Source: Oscillospiraceae bacterium (GTDB lineage: Bacteria; Bacillota; Clostridia; UMGS1810). Taken from it: a stretch of 64,000 bases of DNA. The stretch lies in NCBI GenBank assembly GCA_015069095.1, contig SVJH01000008.1, forward strand, positions 1 to 64,000, read 5' to 3'. The position numbers were made by a program, and so were the translations under genes. Under the pieces are notes generated by a model that was given only the letters and a program-made list of their open reading frames with translations, was not told the origin of the DNA and did not search any database. Of the stretch, positions 15,902 to 24,280 are shown one piece after another. Numbering within the stretch: position 1 is the stretch's first letter; each line of letters opens with the position of its first letter.

Positions 15902-16225
15902 ATGTTTGGATTTATAGTTTGTTTGACTGCAATATTTATATTCTTTATGATAGTCGGATTTTTAGAAAAATTTGGAGAGAGGATGTTTAAAATGTATAAT
16001 AAAAGAACAACTAAGCAAGGCGGAATTACTATTCCAAAACAATTAAGGGTAAAATATGGGTTAACAGGTGCATGTGCAGTTGACATTGAAGAAGTAAATG
16101 GAGGTTTACTTATTAAAAAGCACACAGATACTTGTATATGCTGCGGAAATTTTGAAGATGTTAAAAAAATGAATGATATTTGTTTATGCAAAAAATGTGC
16201 AGGAGGTTTTTTACATGCCAATTAA
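15902..16225 (+). CDS. Membrane-anchored AbrB-like protein with C-terminal zinc ribbon
   Basis: From ATG 15902 (eight bases after AAAGGAG) the 107 residues give a transmembrane helix at about 1-22, an AbrB/SpoVT-like swapped-hairpin DNA-binding segment (KQGGITIPKQLR, about 40-75), and a four-Cys ribbon (CICC...CLCKKC). A second start at ATG 15992, nine bases after GAGAGG, would give a soluble AbrB plus ribbon protein without the membrane helix. A transcription role is inferred from the AbrB fold. Confidence 0.6.
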   Translation: MFGFIVCLTAIFIFFMIVGFLEKFGERMFKMYNKRTTKQGGITIPKQLRVKYGLTGACAVDIEEVNGGLLIKKHTDTCICCGNFEDVKKMNDICLCKKCAGGFLHAN

Positions 16226-16850
16226 AAATAAAGTAGACCGTATTTGTGCTATTGAAAAGCAAATTAACGATTTGAAGTCTGAGAAAACAAACCTTGAAGC
16301 CGATATTTTAAAACTGTCTGAAAAGCACTTATCAGATACCAAAAACAAATCTGTAAAATATTTTGGTTCGGACGGATGCAGTGTTACCGTAACAAATGCT
16401 GATAATGTAAAAATAATATATCCGTCTATATTAAAAGACATTTTTGGAAAGTGCTATAATGATGTTATAACTGAAGAAGTAAGCATAAAGATAAAACCTT
16501 ATGCAAAGAAATTACTTTCTCAACTTTACAAAGGCGAATATTTAAAATCAAATGTATCGGATATTGTTAATCAGATAACGGATGATGAAAAAGTGAAAGC
16601 CGCTATAATTAAGAAATGTAAAGGCAAAAATTTTGAAAAAGACACTGAAAACTTAATGAAACTTGTTTTACTTGACAGAGAAGCTGCAGAAAGTTATGCA
16701 TACTTTATTTCAGAAGCATACGCTTACGAAGAATTTAAACGTCTATTATCAACAAAAACCGATTACGATGAAAATAAAATTTTAAAGGACGTTGATACTG
16801 CTATTGTTGTTGAAACAAGCGTAAAAATAGACGTTTGCCCAGGTAAATAA
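16215..16850 (+). CDS. Early phage protein with coiled coil, Gam position
   Basis: The start at ATG 16215 follows AGGAGG by eight bases and overlaps the end of the AbrB-like gene. The 211-residue product opens with a coiled coil (about 5-40: IEKQINDLKSEKTNLEADI) followed by a mixed fold with SVTVTNADNVKI. In Mu the gene after B region includes gam, a coiled-coil DNA-end protector; size and place are compatible, but I see no clear Gam sequence match. Treat as hypothetical. Confidence 0.5.
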   Translation: MPIKNKVDRICAIEKQINDLKSEKTNLEADILKLSEKHLSDTKNKSVKYFGSDGCSVTVTNADNVKIIYPSILKDIFGKCYNDVITEEVSIKIKPYAKKLLSQLYKGEYLKSNVSDIVNQITDDEKVKAAIIKKCKGKNFEKDTENLMKLVLLDREAAESYAYFISEAYAYEEFKRLLSTKTDYDENKILKDVDTAIVVETSVKIDVCPGK

Positions 16851-16851
16851 T

Positions 16852-17322
16852 ATGCGCATGATTGAATATAAGCAGGTTAAAGCAATTTATGCTATGGCTA
16901 ATAAAATCGGCATAAGTGAAAAAGGCAATAAAAATGACGACCTTCATAATTTGGTGCTTTCAAGATTTAAAAAAACGTCTATAAAAGACCTTACATACTT
17001 TGAAGCTGAAAATTTAAAAAGAGAATTATCGAAGTGTTTAAAACCTGTTAAAAACAATTCTGACGGTGTGCCTGGAATGATTACAAGTGCACAAAAGAAA
17101 AAAGTATGGGCGCTTATATATAAACTTTGCGAAATAGACAAAAGAGAAGCAAGTGCAAAAGAACGGCTTATGGGTGCAATAAATAAAATATTAGGGCTTT
17201 CTAAAACTGAATCAAATCCGCTTGCCTGGGTAACGTTTGAAGATGGAAACAAACTTATTGAATACCTTAAAAGATATGTAAAAAGTGCTGAAAAGAAACG
17301 GAGCGATGAAAATGAACAATAA
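16852..17322 (+). CDS. Mu Gp16-like protein (DUF1018)
   Basis: The 156-residue protein has the family's layout: an N-terminal KAIYAMANKIGI helix, DLTYFEAENLKREL, then the characteristic GMITSAQKKKVWALIYKL near residues 75-92 and a C-terminal helix pair. DUF1018 proteins are found in Mu-like phages just before the mor-type activator, exactly as here. The biochemical role is not known. It begins two bases after the previous gene's stop. Confidence 0.8.
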   Translation: MRMIEYKQVKAIYAMANKIGISEKGNKNDDLHNLVLSRFKKTSIKDLTYFEAENLKRELSKCLKPVKNNSDGVPGMITSAQKKKVWALIYKLCEIDKREASAKERLMGAINKILGLSKTESNPLAWVTFEDGNKLIEYLKRYVKSAEKKRSDENEQ

Positions 17323-17644
17323 CGATATTATTACTAAAGAAGATTTAGCATCTGCTTCGGAAATTTACGAACTTATGATTGAACTTATAGGGTTTGAAAA
17401 CACATTAAAACTTGCCGAAGTATTCAGTGGCGAAACGGTATTTTTTAAAAAAATCGAAACACTGGGCAGACCTGGACGAAACAGAAAAATTTTAGAAGAA
17501 TTTAACGGATATAATTTTAAGGAACTTGGGAAAAAATACGGACTTACTGAAATTGCAATAAGGCATATTTGTAAGGACCATATTTTAAGAGTTCGCAACC
17601 GTCCGGGAGAGAATCAGATGTCATTTTTAAATGATTTGGATTAA
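17312..17644 (+). CDS. Mor-family middle/late transcription activator
   Basis: The 110-residue product has the C-terminal Mor helix-turn-helix pattern: RPGRNRKILEEFNGYNF, then ELGKKYGLTEIAIRHICKDH. The N-terminal half (about 1-55) is a helical dimerisation region as in Mor. I start at ATG 17312, nine bases after GGAG. Mor turns on middle transcription in Mu by recruiting RNA polymerase to promoters lacking a good -35. It is the last gene before a terminator, ending the early operon. Confidence 0.88.
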   Translation: MNNNDIITKEDLASASEIYELMIELIGFENTLKLAEVFSGETVFFKKIETLGRPGRNRKILEEFNGYNFKELGKKYGLTEIAIRHICKDHILRVRNRPGENQMSFLNDLD

Positions 17645-17678
17645 ATATTTTCCTAAAACAATTTATTTAACTACTTAA

Positions 17679-17684
17679 TATAAT
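17679..17684 (+). promoter_or_regulatory. Candidate Mor-dependent promoter -10 element
   Basis: TATAAT at 17679-17684 lies right after the activator gene with no recognisable -35 in front, as in Mor-activated promoters. Its predicted start would be at the foot of the hairpin at 17695, so the RNA would begin with that stem. Confidence 0.35.
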
Positions 17685-17694
17685 ATGAAGTAAA

Positions 17695-17730
17695 ATAGCA
17701 TTGTGATTAAAAGCAATGCTATTTTTATTT
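17695..17730 (+). terminator. Terminator at the end of the early operon
   Basis: ATAGCATTG (17695-17703) pairs with CAATGCTAT (17714-17722), followed by TTTTATTT. It separates the Mor-type gene from the next gene. Confidence 0.8.
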
Positions 17731-17746
17731 GGAGGAATTAAAGTAC

Positions 17747-18085
17747 ATGGAAGTATTATTGTTAGGAACACTTTTGACAACAGCGATAGGTGCGTTTGGA
17801 TTTTTTTTAAAACATCGTTTTAAAAAAATTGATGATAATACAGATGCGATTTCAAATATAGAAAAAACATATGTAAAACGTGAAGATTATGAAAAAGACA
17901 AAAAAGATACGGAAAACCACTTTCGTGAAATAGAACAAAACTACATTACAAAAGAAGAATTTACAAGAGGAATAGGACAAATTCAAAAAACTCTTGAAAT
18001 TATGGAAGAACATTCGAGAGATTCTCATAAGACATTGCACGAAAAAATAGACAGACTTATTGAAAGGAATGTTAAAAATGGTTGA
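17747..18085 (+). CDS. Membrane-anchored coiled-coil phage protein
   Basis: ATG at 17747 follows GGAGG by 11 bases and gives 112 residues: one transmembrane helix (about 2-22, LLLGTLLTTAIGAFGFFL), then a long charged coiled coil (about 25-110). Mu-like phages often carry such a protein (DUF2730/Gp25-like) between the activator and Gp26-27. A lysis or DNA-delivery role is possible; none is shown. Confidence 0.55.
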   Translation: MEVLLLGTLLTTAIGAFGFFLKHRFKKIDDNTDAISNIEKTYVKREDYEKDKKDTENHFREIEQNYITKEEFTRGIGQIQKTLEIMEEHSRDSHKTLHEKIDRLIERNVKNG

Positions 18086-18413
18086 TAACGAAAAATTAAA
18101 AGAAAGATTAAGAGCTGAAGCATTTAAGAGAAACAACGGCTTAGTGCTTCGTACCATAAATATATTGAGAACAAAATTTAACAATCTTACTACAGTAAAA
18201 GCAGTTTGTGAAGATTCAGGAGTAAGTGAAGGCGAATTTATTGATTCTGTTAACTATCTTAACGAAGCGGAATATATAAAACTTCGAGATATCGCCACAA
18301 GATGCGACATAGTTTTTGCTGATGCAAATTATAAGGATTTGGAAGCAAAACTTACTGCAAAAGGAATAAGACTTTTAGCAGGCGGCATAAATGACGAACT
18401 TATTGATATTTAA
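18078..18413 (+). CDS. Gp26-like phage protein with helix-turn-helix
   Basis: The start at ATG 18078 has AAAGGAAT upstream and overlaps the previous gene by eight bases. The 111-residue product contains a winged-helix-like segment (TVKAVCEDSGVSEGEFIDSVNYL) and ends with a beta-hairpin region (LTAKGIRLLAGG). In Mu-like phages the equivalent place holds gene 26, next to gene 27 (DUF3486). Function unknown. Confidence 0.55.
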   Translation: MVDNEKLKERLRAEAFKRNNGLVLRTINILRTKFNNLTTVKAVCEDSGVSEGEFIDSVNYLNEAEYIKLRDIATRCDIVFADANYKDLEAKLTAKGIRLLAGGINDELIDI

Positions 18414-18428
18414 AAGGATGATTAAGTA

Positions 18429-18983
18429 ATGGGAAAGAAAAACAGGAAATGCTCTAAAATAGACCGATTACCCGTAAATATCAAAGAAACTGTTGAGCAG
18501 ATGATGCTTGACCCTACTTTTACTTATAAGCAGATTGTTGACTATATAAACCAAAATGGATATGAAACATCACTTTCGGGTGTTCAGAGGCACGCTCAGA
18601 GCTTAAATGAATCTGTTACAAATTTAAGAATGACACAGGAAAATTTCAAAGTTATAATGAGCGAACTTGAAAAGCATCCAAACCTTGATACTACTGAAGG
18701 AATTATGCGACTTCTTTCGGGATATATGCTTGAAGCAATAAACAAAACACCTGAAGAAATGTGGCAGACACTTGAACTTAAAGACTTACTTAAACAGTCT
18801 ATTGCACTGACAAGAGCTGCAGCATATAAATCAAGAGTTGATGTAACAAATAAAGATAACTTTGAAAAAGGTCTTGATTATGTTAAAACAATGGTATTTA
18901 ACACAATGGCAAAACAAGAACCGAAGTTATATAAAGAGGTTGTTAAATTTCTTGAGAATATGCCGGAGGCAGATGCAAAATGA
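18429..18983 (+). CDS. DUF3486 protein (Mu Gp27-like, possible small terminase)
   Basis: This 184-residue protein matches the Mu Gp27 pattern: KIDRLPVNIKETVEQMM at the N-terminus, a helix-turn-helix (TYKQIVDYINQNGYETSLSG) at about 35-55, and a long helical C-terminal part. In Mu-like phages it lies just before the large terminase and is thought to serve in packaging, perhaps as the small terminase. Here the NusG-like gene comes between. The ATG has AAAGGATG upstream. Confidence 0.78.
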   Translation: MGKKNRKCSKIDRLPVNIKETVEQMMLDPTFTYKQIVDYINQNGYETSLSGVQRHAQSLNESVTNLRMTQENFKVIMSELEKHPNLDTTEGIMRLLSGYMLEAINKTPEEMWQTLELKDLLKQSIALTRAAAYKSRVDVTNKDNFEKGLDYVKTMVFNTMAKQEPKLYKEVVKFLENMPEADAK

Positions 18984-19429
18984 AAATGTATGCAGTAAGA
19001 GTTACAACCGGGAAAGAGAAAGAAGCTGCACAACTGATTAAAAAACTTGGTATTGAAGTTTTCCTCCCTGAAGAAACAAGATACCACAGACGTGGCGGAG
19101 AGTATCATTATGACAGATACATTCTTTTTCCCGGATATGTTTTTATTTATCTTGACCTTACAGAAAAGATGTACTACAAGATAAAAAATACAACGCATGT
19201 AATTTACATTTTAAAGCCACATGAAGTAACACCCTTAAGTGAAGAAGATAAAGAAAACGTTATGTTTTTCTCGAACGGCGGCAAACCTATTCCGGTTTTA
19301 AAATCGCTCGATGATGAATTTTTGAAACGATTTAACATTAAATCTATTGATAAAAGACAAAACCGTGTAAAAGTTGAATGTGTTATTTGCGGCGAAAAAA
19401 AGCAAATTATACTATCGTGTAAATTCTAA
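18980..19429 (+). CDS. NusG-family antiterminator paralog (LoaP/RfaH-like)
   Basis: The 149-residue protein has a NusG N-terminal domain at about 1-95 (MYAVRVTTGKE, LPEE, then FPGYVFIYLDL at 50-60) and a KOW-like C-terminal domain at about 105-149 (FNIKSIDKRQNRVKVEC). NusG paralogs such as RfaH and LoaP ride RNA polymerase and carry it through terminators of particular operons. The gene overlaps the DUF3486 stop by four bases and is followed by an RNA hairpin and a strong terminator before the structural operon, so late-gene antitermination is inferred. Confidence 0.85.
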   Translation: MKMYAVRVTTGKEKEAAQLIKKLGIEVFLPEETRYHRRGGEYHYDRYILFPGYVFIYLDLTEKMYYKIKNTTHVIYILKPHEVTPLSEEDKENVMFFSNGGKPIPVLKSLDDEFLKRFNIKSIDKRQNRVKVECVICGEKKQIILSCKF

Positions 19430-19502
19430 GATATTTTATTTTTTATTAAGGTTGATTCGTCCCTTATTTAAAAAGTAAGATTGACATAAAAAATTAAACA
19501 AT

Positions 19503-19563
19503 CCGACAAATTTAAATTGTTGGAGTGGCGAAGCACACCCTTGTTTGTAACAAGGGTGTTTTT
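19503..19563 (+). terminator. Late-operon leader: hairpin plus strong terminator
   Basis: CCGACAA (19503-19509) pairs with TTGTTGG (19517-19523), one wobble. Twelve bases on, an 11-bp perfect stem ACACCCTTGTT/AACAAGGGTGT (19535-19545 with 19549-19559) runs into five T residues. Placed between the nusG-like gene and all structural genes, the pair looks like a recruitment hairpin and the terminator it overrides. Confidence 0.75.
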
Positions 19564-19564
19564 A

Positions 19565-19612
19565 AGAGTTTTAAAACAGGTTTTAAATGCTTTTTAAAAA
19601 AATCTTTAATCT
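19565..19612. repeat. Internal cluster of TTTTAAA blocks
   Basis: TTTTAAA-type blocks recur about every 12 bases here, as they do near both prophage ends (about 8788-9090 and 38084-38130). It may be an internal transposase-binding or DNA-bending site. Confidence 0.4.
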
Positions 19613-19672
19613 AACTTGAAGGCAAAACACAAAAAATTTATTACAAGTCAATTTTGAAGGTGGTTTTAAATT

Positions 19673-19852
19673 ATGATAATTTCTAAAAAAGAAAGCAGAA
19701 AAAAATTAAAAGCACTTTATAAAAAAGCGGAATCGAAAGACGATTTATCAAAGGTGCTTCATGCACTTGGAAAAAGTGCCTATGACAGTGGAAGTGAAAT
19801 AAAGGAAGAAAATATGCTTGATAAAATAATTAAGGGGGTTAATGAAGTTTGA
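19673..19852 (+). CDS. Small charged phage protein, 59 aa, before the terminase
   Basis: ATG at 19673 follows GAAGGTGG, and the frame stops at TGA 19850-19852, overlapping the terminase TTG start by four bases. The product is basic at its N-terminus (SKKESRKKLKALYKKAES), then amphipathic and helical. Small terminases in siphoviruses often lie here but are longer. Its role is not clear. Confidence 0.55.
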   Translation: MIISKKESRKKLKALYKKAESKDDLSKVLHALGKSAYDSGSEIKEENMLDKIIKGVNEV

Positions 19853-21147
19853 GTGAAGTATTTACCCAGAAGCAAAAACAGACAATTAAAATGCTTAAAG
19901 AAGAAAAATTTAAACGAATTAACCTTTTAGAAGGAAGCGTAAGAAGCGGAAAGACATATATAAGTCTTATCGTTTGGGCGTTTTGGGTTGCATCACAGGA
20001 TAAATCACAAAATTTTTTAATGTGCGCAAAATCGCTTAGTACACTTAAAAGAAACTGCTTAGACCTTTTACAAGGACTTGTAGGAGAAAACAATTTCACT
20101 TACAGTCTTTCTAAAAAAGAAGCAGTTTTATTTTCGCATAAAATTTACCTTGAGGGCGTTAACGATGCCAGGGCAGAAAATAAAATTCGAGGTATGACAC
20201 TTGCCGGCGCATATTGTGATGAGCTTACGCTGTTTACAGAAGACTTTTTTAATATGCTTTTATCAAGACTTTCTGCTCCAGGTGCAAAACTTTTTGCAAC
20301 TACAAACCCTGACAATCCGAGCCATTGGGTTTATAAGAAATTTTTAAAACGTCATTTAGACGAAGTTAAAAATGACAAAATAGACGAAAGTGAAAAACTC
20401 AGCATGACATCACTTAAATATCTTATTGATGATAACACTTTTTTAAATGAAGATTACATTGCAAGTGTTAAAAATGAGTATACCGGAGTTTTTTATGAGC
20501 GTTTTATAAAAGGAAGATGGGTTGCAGCTGAAGGTGTAATATACCCTGACTTTGCTGATGATCCGAAACGGTTTACAGTTAAAAAATACAATCCCGATAA
20601 AATACAGTTTGCTACAATAGGAGTTGACTTTGGCGGAAACAAAAGTGCACATGCATTTGTACTTACAGGGTTTACAAAGGGATTTAAAGAGGTTGTAACA
20701 CTTAAAGAATATTACCACAAAGGTAAGATAAGCCCGAAAGAGCTTGAAGACAATTTTATTTATTTTGTAAAAGAGGCACAGAAAACCTACAACGTTTATG
20801 ATGCTTACTGCGACAGTGCGGAAACAACACTTATTGAAGGAATAAGAAATGCTGTAAGCGCAAATAAAGTTCCGATTGATATAAGACTTGCCAAAAAAGG
20901 TAAGATTGTTGACAGAATACGTTTTTACAATGCACTTATGAGTAAAGGAAGGTATTTTGTAAACGAAGAATGTCAAAATGTAATCAGCGCATTATCTGAA
21001 GCGGTATGGGACAGCAAGAGCATAGAAGATAAAAGACTTGATGACGGCAATATGAATGTTGATAGTTTGGATGCACTCGAATACAGCACTGAAGAATATA
21101 TGAAAGATATACTGGAGGCGATAAACTTTGATAACTCAATATCTTAA
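19849..21147 (+). CDS. terL: Terminase large subunit (PBSX/Terminase_3 type)
   Basis: The 432-residue motor protein has the Walker A-like GSVRSGKT at 29-36, Walker B YCDEL near 123, a coupling motif ATTNPD, and an RNase H-like nuclease with GVDFGGN near 260, CDSAE near 322 and a late DSLDALEY. It packages phage DNA into heads and cuts it. It starts with TTG (19849), after GGGGG about nine bases upstream, coupled to the preceding small gene. Confidence 0.93.
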   Translation: MSEVFTQKQKQTIKMLKEEKFKRINLLEGSVRSGKTYISLIVWAFWVASQDKSQNFLMCAKSLSTLKRNCLDLLQGLVGENNFTYSLSKKEAVLFSHKIYLEGVNDARAENKIRGMTLAGAYCDELTLFTEDFFNMLLSRLSAPGAKLFATTNPDNPSHWVYKKFLKRHLDEVKNDKIDESEKLSMTSLKYLIDDNTFLNEDYIASVKNEYTGVFYERFIKGRWVAAEGVIYPDFADDPKRFTVKKYNPDKIQFATIGVDFGGNKSAHAFVLTGFTKGFKEVVTLKEYYHKGKISPKELEDNFIYFVKEAQKTYNVYDAYCDSAETTLIEGIRNAVSANKVPIDIRLAKKGKIVDRIRFYNALMSKGRYFVNEECQNVISALSEAVWDSKSIEDKRLDDGNMNVDSLDALEYSTEEYMKDILEAINFDNSIS

Positions 21148-22480
21148 AAAACTTGGATATGATGTGCCTAATAGTGAAATGATTTCAGGCAAGTTAAATG
21201 AATGGCACAGCTGGTACGAAGGAAAAGTTACTTCGTTCCACAATTATACACAATACAATGGTAAAAAACTTATAGGCAGAACGAGAAAAAGTCTTTGTAT
21301 GGCAAAAAAGGTTTGCGAGGACTGGGCGAACCTTTTACTTAACGAAAAAGTTGATATAATTATTAACGATAACAAGTTATATGACAATGTAAAAGCGGTA
21401 CTTGCAAATAATAACTTTACTGTAATGGGAAATAAACTTATTGAACTTACTTTTGCTTATGGTACAGGTGCTTTTTGTGAGTTTCTTGACAAAAACAAAA
21501 ACATACGAATTGATTATGTTAAAGCCGAGAACATATTCCCTATTTCGTGGGAAAACGGAAAAATAACAGAATGTGCCTTTGGTTGTAAAAAGAGAATAAA
21601 CAACGAGGATATTATTTACATAAGTATTCATACACTTTCGCGAAACGGTACATATGTTATTACGAACAAGGCAATTGATGCAAAAAGCGGAAACGAAACA
21701 AAATGTAATCTTGAAGAAAAAGTAATTACAAATTCCAAAATACCGTTTTTTCAAATTATAACACCAAACATTATAAACAATTACGATGTTGATTCGCCTT
21801 TTGGAATTTCAGTTTTTGCAAATTCTATTGATGTACTTGAGGGAATTGACCTTGTATATGACAGTTATCAGAATGAATTTCGACTTGGTAAAAAAAGAAT
21901 TATTGTTCCGCTTTCTATGGCGCAGTTTTTAAATGACGATAATAAAAGCAGTTTTCCTGTTTTTGACGATAATGACACAGAGTTTTATGCCATAAAAGCA
22001 AACGATAATATACATGAAATTAAAGAAATAAATATGACACTTCGTTCTGATGAGCACGAAAAAGGTCTTCAGAGAAACTTAAGTTTATTATCTTCTAAAT
22101 GCGGTATGGGAAATGACAGATATATATTTGATGATGCATCTGTTAAGACTGCAACAGAAATAATAAGCGAAAAGTCAGACCTGTATTCAAATCTTAAAAA
22201 GCATGAGCTTGTACTGGAAGTAGCACTTGTTAATTTAGCAAAGGCGATTATTGAACTTCTTGGCAATGACAGTTCAAAAACAGTTGTAACAGTATCGTTT
22301 GACGACAGTATAATTGAAGATACTAATGCTGTTGCAAATCGTGCCCTTTTAGAACTTAACGCAGAAATTATTGATGATGTTGAATATTTAATGCGTGTGT
22401 ATAAGTATTCTGAAGATGCTGCAATAGAGTTTTCAAACAAAATGAAGAAAAGACAAAATATGAGTGAAACGGAGGTATAG
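21128..22480 (+). CDS. Portal protein (SPP1 Gp6-like)
   Basis: A 450-residue protein of the SPP1-type portal family, forming the ring through which DNA enters the head. Visible signatures include the N-terminal WHSWYEGKV, AYGTGAFCEF near 110, the long helical stretch near 360 (KTATEIISEKSDLYSNLKKHE) and a C-terminal helix. TTG start at 21128, nine bases after GGAGG, overlapping the terminase end by 20 bases. A siphovirus portal in a Mu-like element marks the module as chimeric. Confidence 0.88.
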   Translation: MITQYLKKLGYDVPNSEMISGKLNEWHSWYEGKVTSFHNYTQYNGKKLIGRTRKSLCMAKKVCEDWANLLLNEKVDIIINDNKLYDNVKAVLANNNFTVMGNKLIELTFAYGTGAFCEFLDKNKNIRIDYVKAENIFPISWENGKITECAFGCKKRINNEDIIYISIHTLSRNGTYVITNKAIDAKSGNETKCNLEEKVITNSKIPFFQIITPNIINNYDVDSPFGISVFANSIDVLEGIDLVYDSYQNEFRLGKKRIIVPLSMAQFLNDDNKSSFPVFDDNDTEFYAIKANDNIHEIKEINMTLRSDEHEKGLQRNLSLLSSKCGMGNDRYIFDDASVKTATEIISEKSDLYSNLKKHELVLEVALVNLAKAIIELLGNDSSKTVVTVSFDDSIIEDTNAVANRALLELNAEIIDDVEYLMRVYKYSEDAAIEFSNKMKKRQNMSETEV

Positions 22481-22483
22481 CAT

Positions 22484-23980
22484 ATGCTTACCCCGGAATA
22501 TTTACAAAATTTATCTGATGAAATAACAAGTTTATATGATTCGCTTAACGAATTTACCATAAACGATATTGCAAGAAGAATTGCAAAAACAAATGATATA
22601 ACCGATTCTGCCGCCTGGCAGATAAACATGCTTCAAAATGCAGGTATGCATCGTGATGCAGTTGAAAAAGAGGTTGCAAGACTTCTTAATGAAACTGAAG
22701 CAAAGGTTTATCAGATGTTTGAAGATGCAGGTGTAACAACACTTGAGTATGATGATGTAATTTACAGGAAAGCCGGGAAAAATCCCGTACCGCTTTATTT
22801 AAATAAACGTCTTATGACGATACTTACTGTAGAAGCATCAAAAACATTCGGTACTTTTAAAAACCTTGTCAGCACTACCGCAGAACAAAGTGAAAAATTA
22901 TTTATTGACACTTGCAGTGCTGCTTATCTTCAGGTTTCATCGGGAATACTTGATTACAATACAGCAATAAGAAATGCTGTTAATACAATAAGTAAAAGAA
23001 GTGCTACTGTAAAGTATCCTTCAGGTCATGTTGATAAAGTGGACGTTGCGGCACGAAGATGCATACTTACATCAGTTAATCAGACTGCAGCCAAAGTTCA
23101 GATTGAACATGCGTTTGAAATGGAATGCGACTTAATGGAAATAAGTGCACATTCAGGCGCAAGACCTGACCATGCATCCTGGCAAGGAAAGATTGTAAGT
23201 TTATCAGGAAGAAGCGGTTATTTATCTTTACTTGATATCGGCTACGGCGAAGTTACGGGATTTATGGGCGCAAACTGCAGACATAGTTGGTCCCCATATT
23301 TTGAAGGAATTTCAAAACCTGTATATACAAATGCACAGCTTGAAGAGTTTAAAAATGAAACTGTTACATATAATGATGAAGTAATTCCAAAATGGAAGGC
23401 AATTGAAAAACAACGCTATTATGAACGAAGCATAAGAGAAACAAGAAGGTCATTAAGTGCACTTGACGGTGCAATTAAAGGCACAGCTGATAAAGAAGCA
23501 CTAAAAAAACTTGAACAAGATTTTACTTCATTTAGTATTAAATTAAAAAATCAGGAAGCACGTCTTAAAGATTTGTGTAAACAAACAGGACTTTTAATTG
23601 ATAATTCTCGTGTTCAGGCATATGGTTTCGGAAAGAGTGTTAGTCAAAAAGCTGTAGAAAGATTTAAGACGAACACCTTGACAAACGCTGCAGGAAAAAC
23701 TATAATCAAAGTAGAAAAAACAACATTAAGAGGTTTCCCGAATACAATTACACAGAAAGTAAATGCAAAAGGTGGAATTGATAGAAACTATTACGGTTCA
23801 GATGGGAAACAGACAAAGCAAATAAGCAATAATGACCACAACAACAAAGCAGAAAGTAATTACGGGGTGCATGGCGAACACGCACATGACTACAAATATG
23901 ACGAAAACGGCAATTTGATTAGTCGTCATTCACGCCCTTTAACTCCAGAGGAACGAAAGGAGAACAGTGATATATTATGA
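22484..23980 (+). CDS. Minor capsid protein with C-terminal toxin-like domain
   Basis: The first 400 or so of 498 residues match phage minor capsid proteins of the SPP1 Gp7/min_cap2 kind (HSGARPDHASWQGK near 222, then GANCRHSWSPYFEG). The last 100 residues form a separate domain: KGGIDRNYYGSDG, a His-rich SNNDHNNKAE, YGVHGEHAHDY, and a closing RPLTPEERKENSDIL. Such tails on this capsid family are known to include nuclease and ADP-ribosyltransferase toxins; here the conserved His residues suggest an RNase-like fold. The next gene overlaps by four bases. Confidence 0.78.
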   Translation: MLTPEYLQNLSDEITSLYDSLNEFTINDIARRIAKTNDITDSAAWQINMLQNAGMHRDAVEKEVARLLNETEAKVYQMFEDAGVTTLEYDDVIYRKAGKNPVPLYLNKRLMTILTVEASKTFGTFKNLVSTTAEQSEKLFIDTCSAAYLQVSSGILDYNTAIRNAVNTISKRSATVKYPSGHVDKVDVAARRCILTSVNQTAAKVQIEHAFEMECDLMEISAHSGARPDHASWQGKIVSLSGRSGYLSLLDIGYGEVTGFMGANCRHSWSPYFEGISKPVYTNAQLEEFKNETVTYNDEVIPKWKAIEKQRYYERSIRETRRSLSALDGAIKGTADKEALKKLEQDFTSFSIKLKNQEARLKDLCKQTGLLIDNSRVQAYGFGKSVSQKAVERFKTNTLTNAAGKTIIKVEKTTLRGFPNTITQKVNAKGGIDRNYYGSDGKQTKQISNNDHNNKAESNYGVHGEHAHDYKYDENGNLISRHSRPLTPEERKENSDIL

Positions 23981-24204
23981 CAGCAAATGAAATTAAAAAA
24001 TTTATAACACATGGTCATACACTATTGGGATTTGAATATAAAAGTAAGGACGGTCATATTGACCCATATGGAGATAGTTATCTTCTGTATTTTGATGGTA
24101 ATGAACAAACAGTATATAGTGTAGAAGAAGTAATGACAACACCGTTTATAAATGGAAAATGCTTAAATGATGTTGCAAAAGAATTAGTAATAACAGATAT
24201 GTAA
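23977..24204 (+). CDS. Small acidic protein, possible immunity to the capsid-linked toxin
   Basis: A 75-residue protein starting at an ATGA overlap with the minor capsid/toxin gene and ending before a terminator. It is compact, with a helix (EIKKFITHGHTLLGFEY) then beta-like strands with several Asp and Glu (YLLYFDGNEQTVYSVEEV). Size, charge and tight coupling match immunity proteins of polymorphic toxins, and structural operons do not need a gene here. The role is an inference from context. Confidence 0.5.
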   Translation: MTANEIKKFITHGHTLLGFEYKSKDGHIDPYGDSYLLYFDGNEQTVYSVEEVMTTPFINGKCLNDVAKELVITDM

Positions 24205-24225
24205 ATAACAATTATTTCACGAACA

Positions 24226-24249
24226 AAAGACCCTTAGGGGTCTTTTTTT
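24226..24249 (+). terminator. Terminator inside the late operon, before the scaffold gene
   Basis: AAGACCC (24227-24233), loop TTAG, GGGTCTT (24238-24244), then a run of T residues. It lies between the possible immunity gene and the scaffold gene, all on the same strand. Confidence 0.8.
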
Positions 24250-24280
24250 CATACAATTTTTTAAGAAAGAAGGTTTTAAA

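Noticed and set aside
20443-20976. Minus-strand frame of 177 residues inside the terminase gene
   Set aside because: Opposite-strand shadow of a clear terminase, rich in Cys, Phe and Tyr as expected from AT-rich antisense reading.
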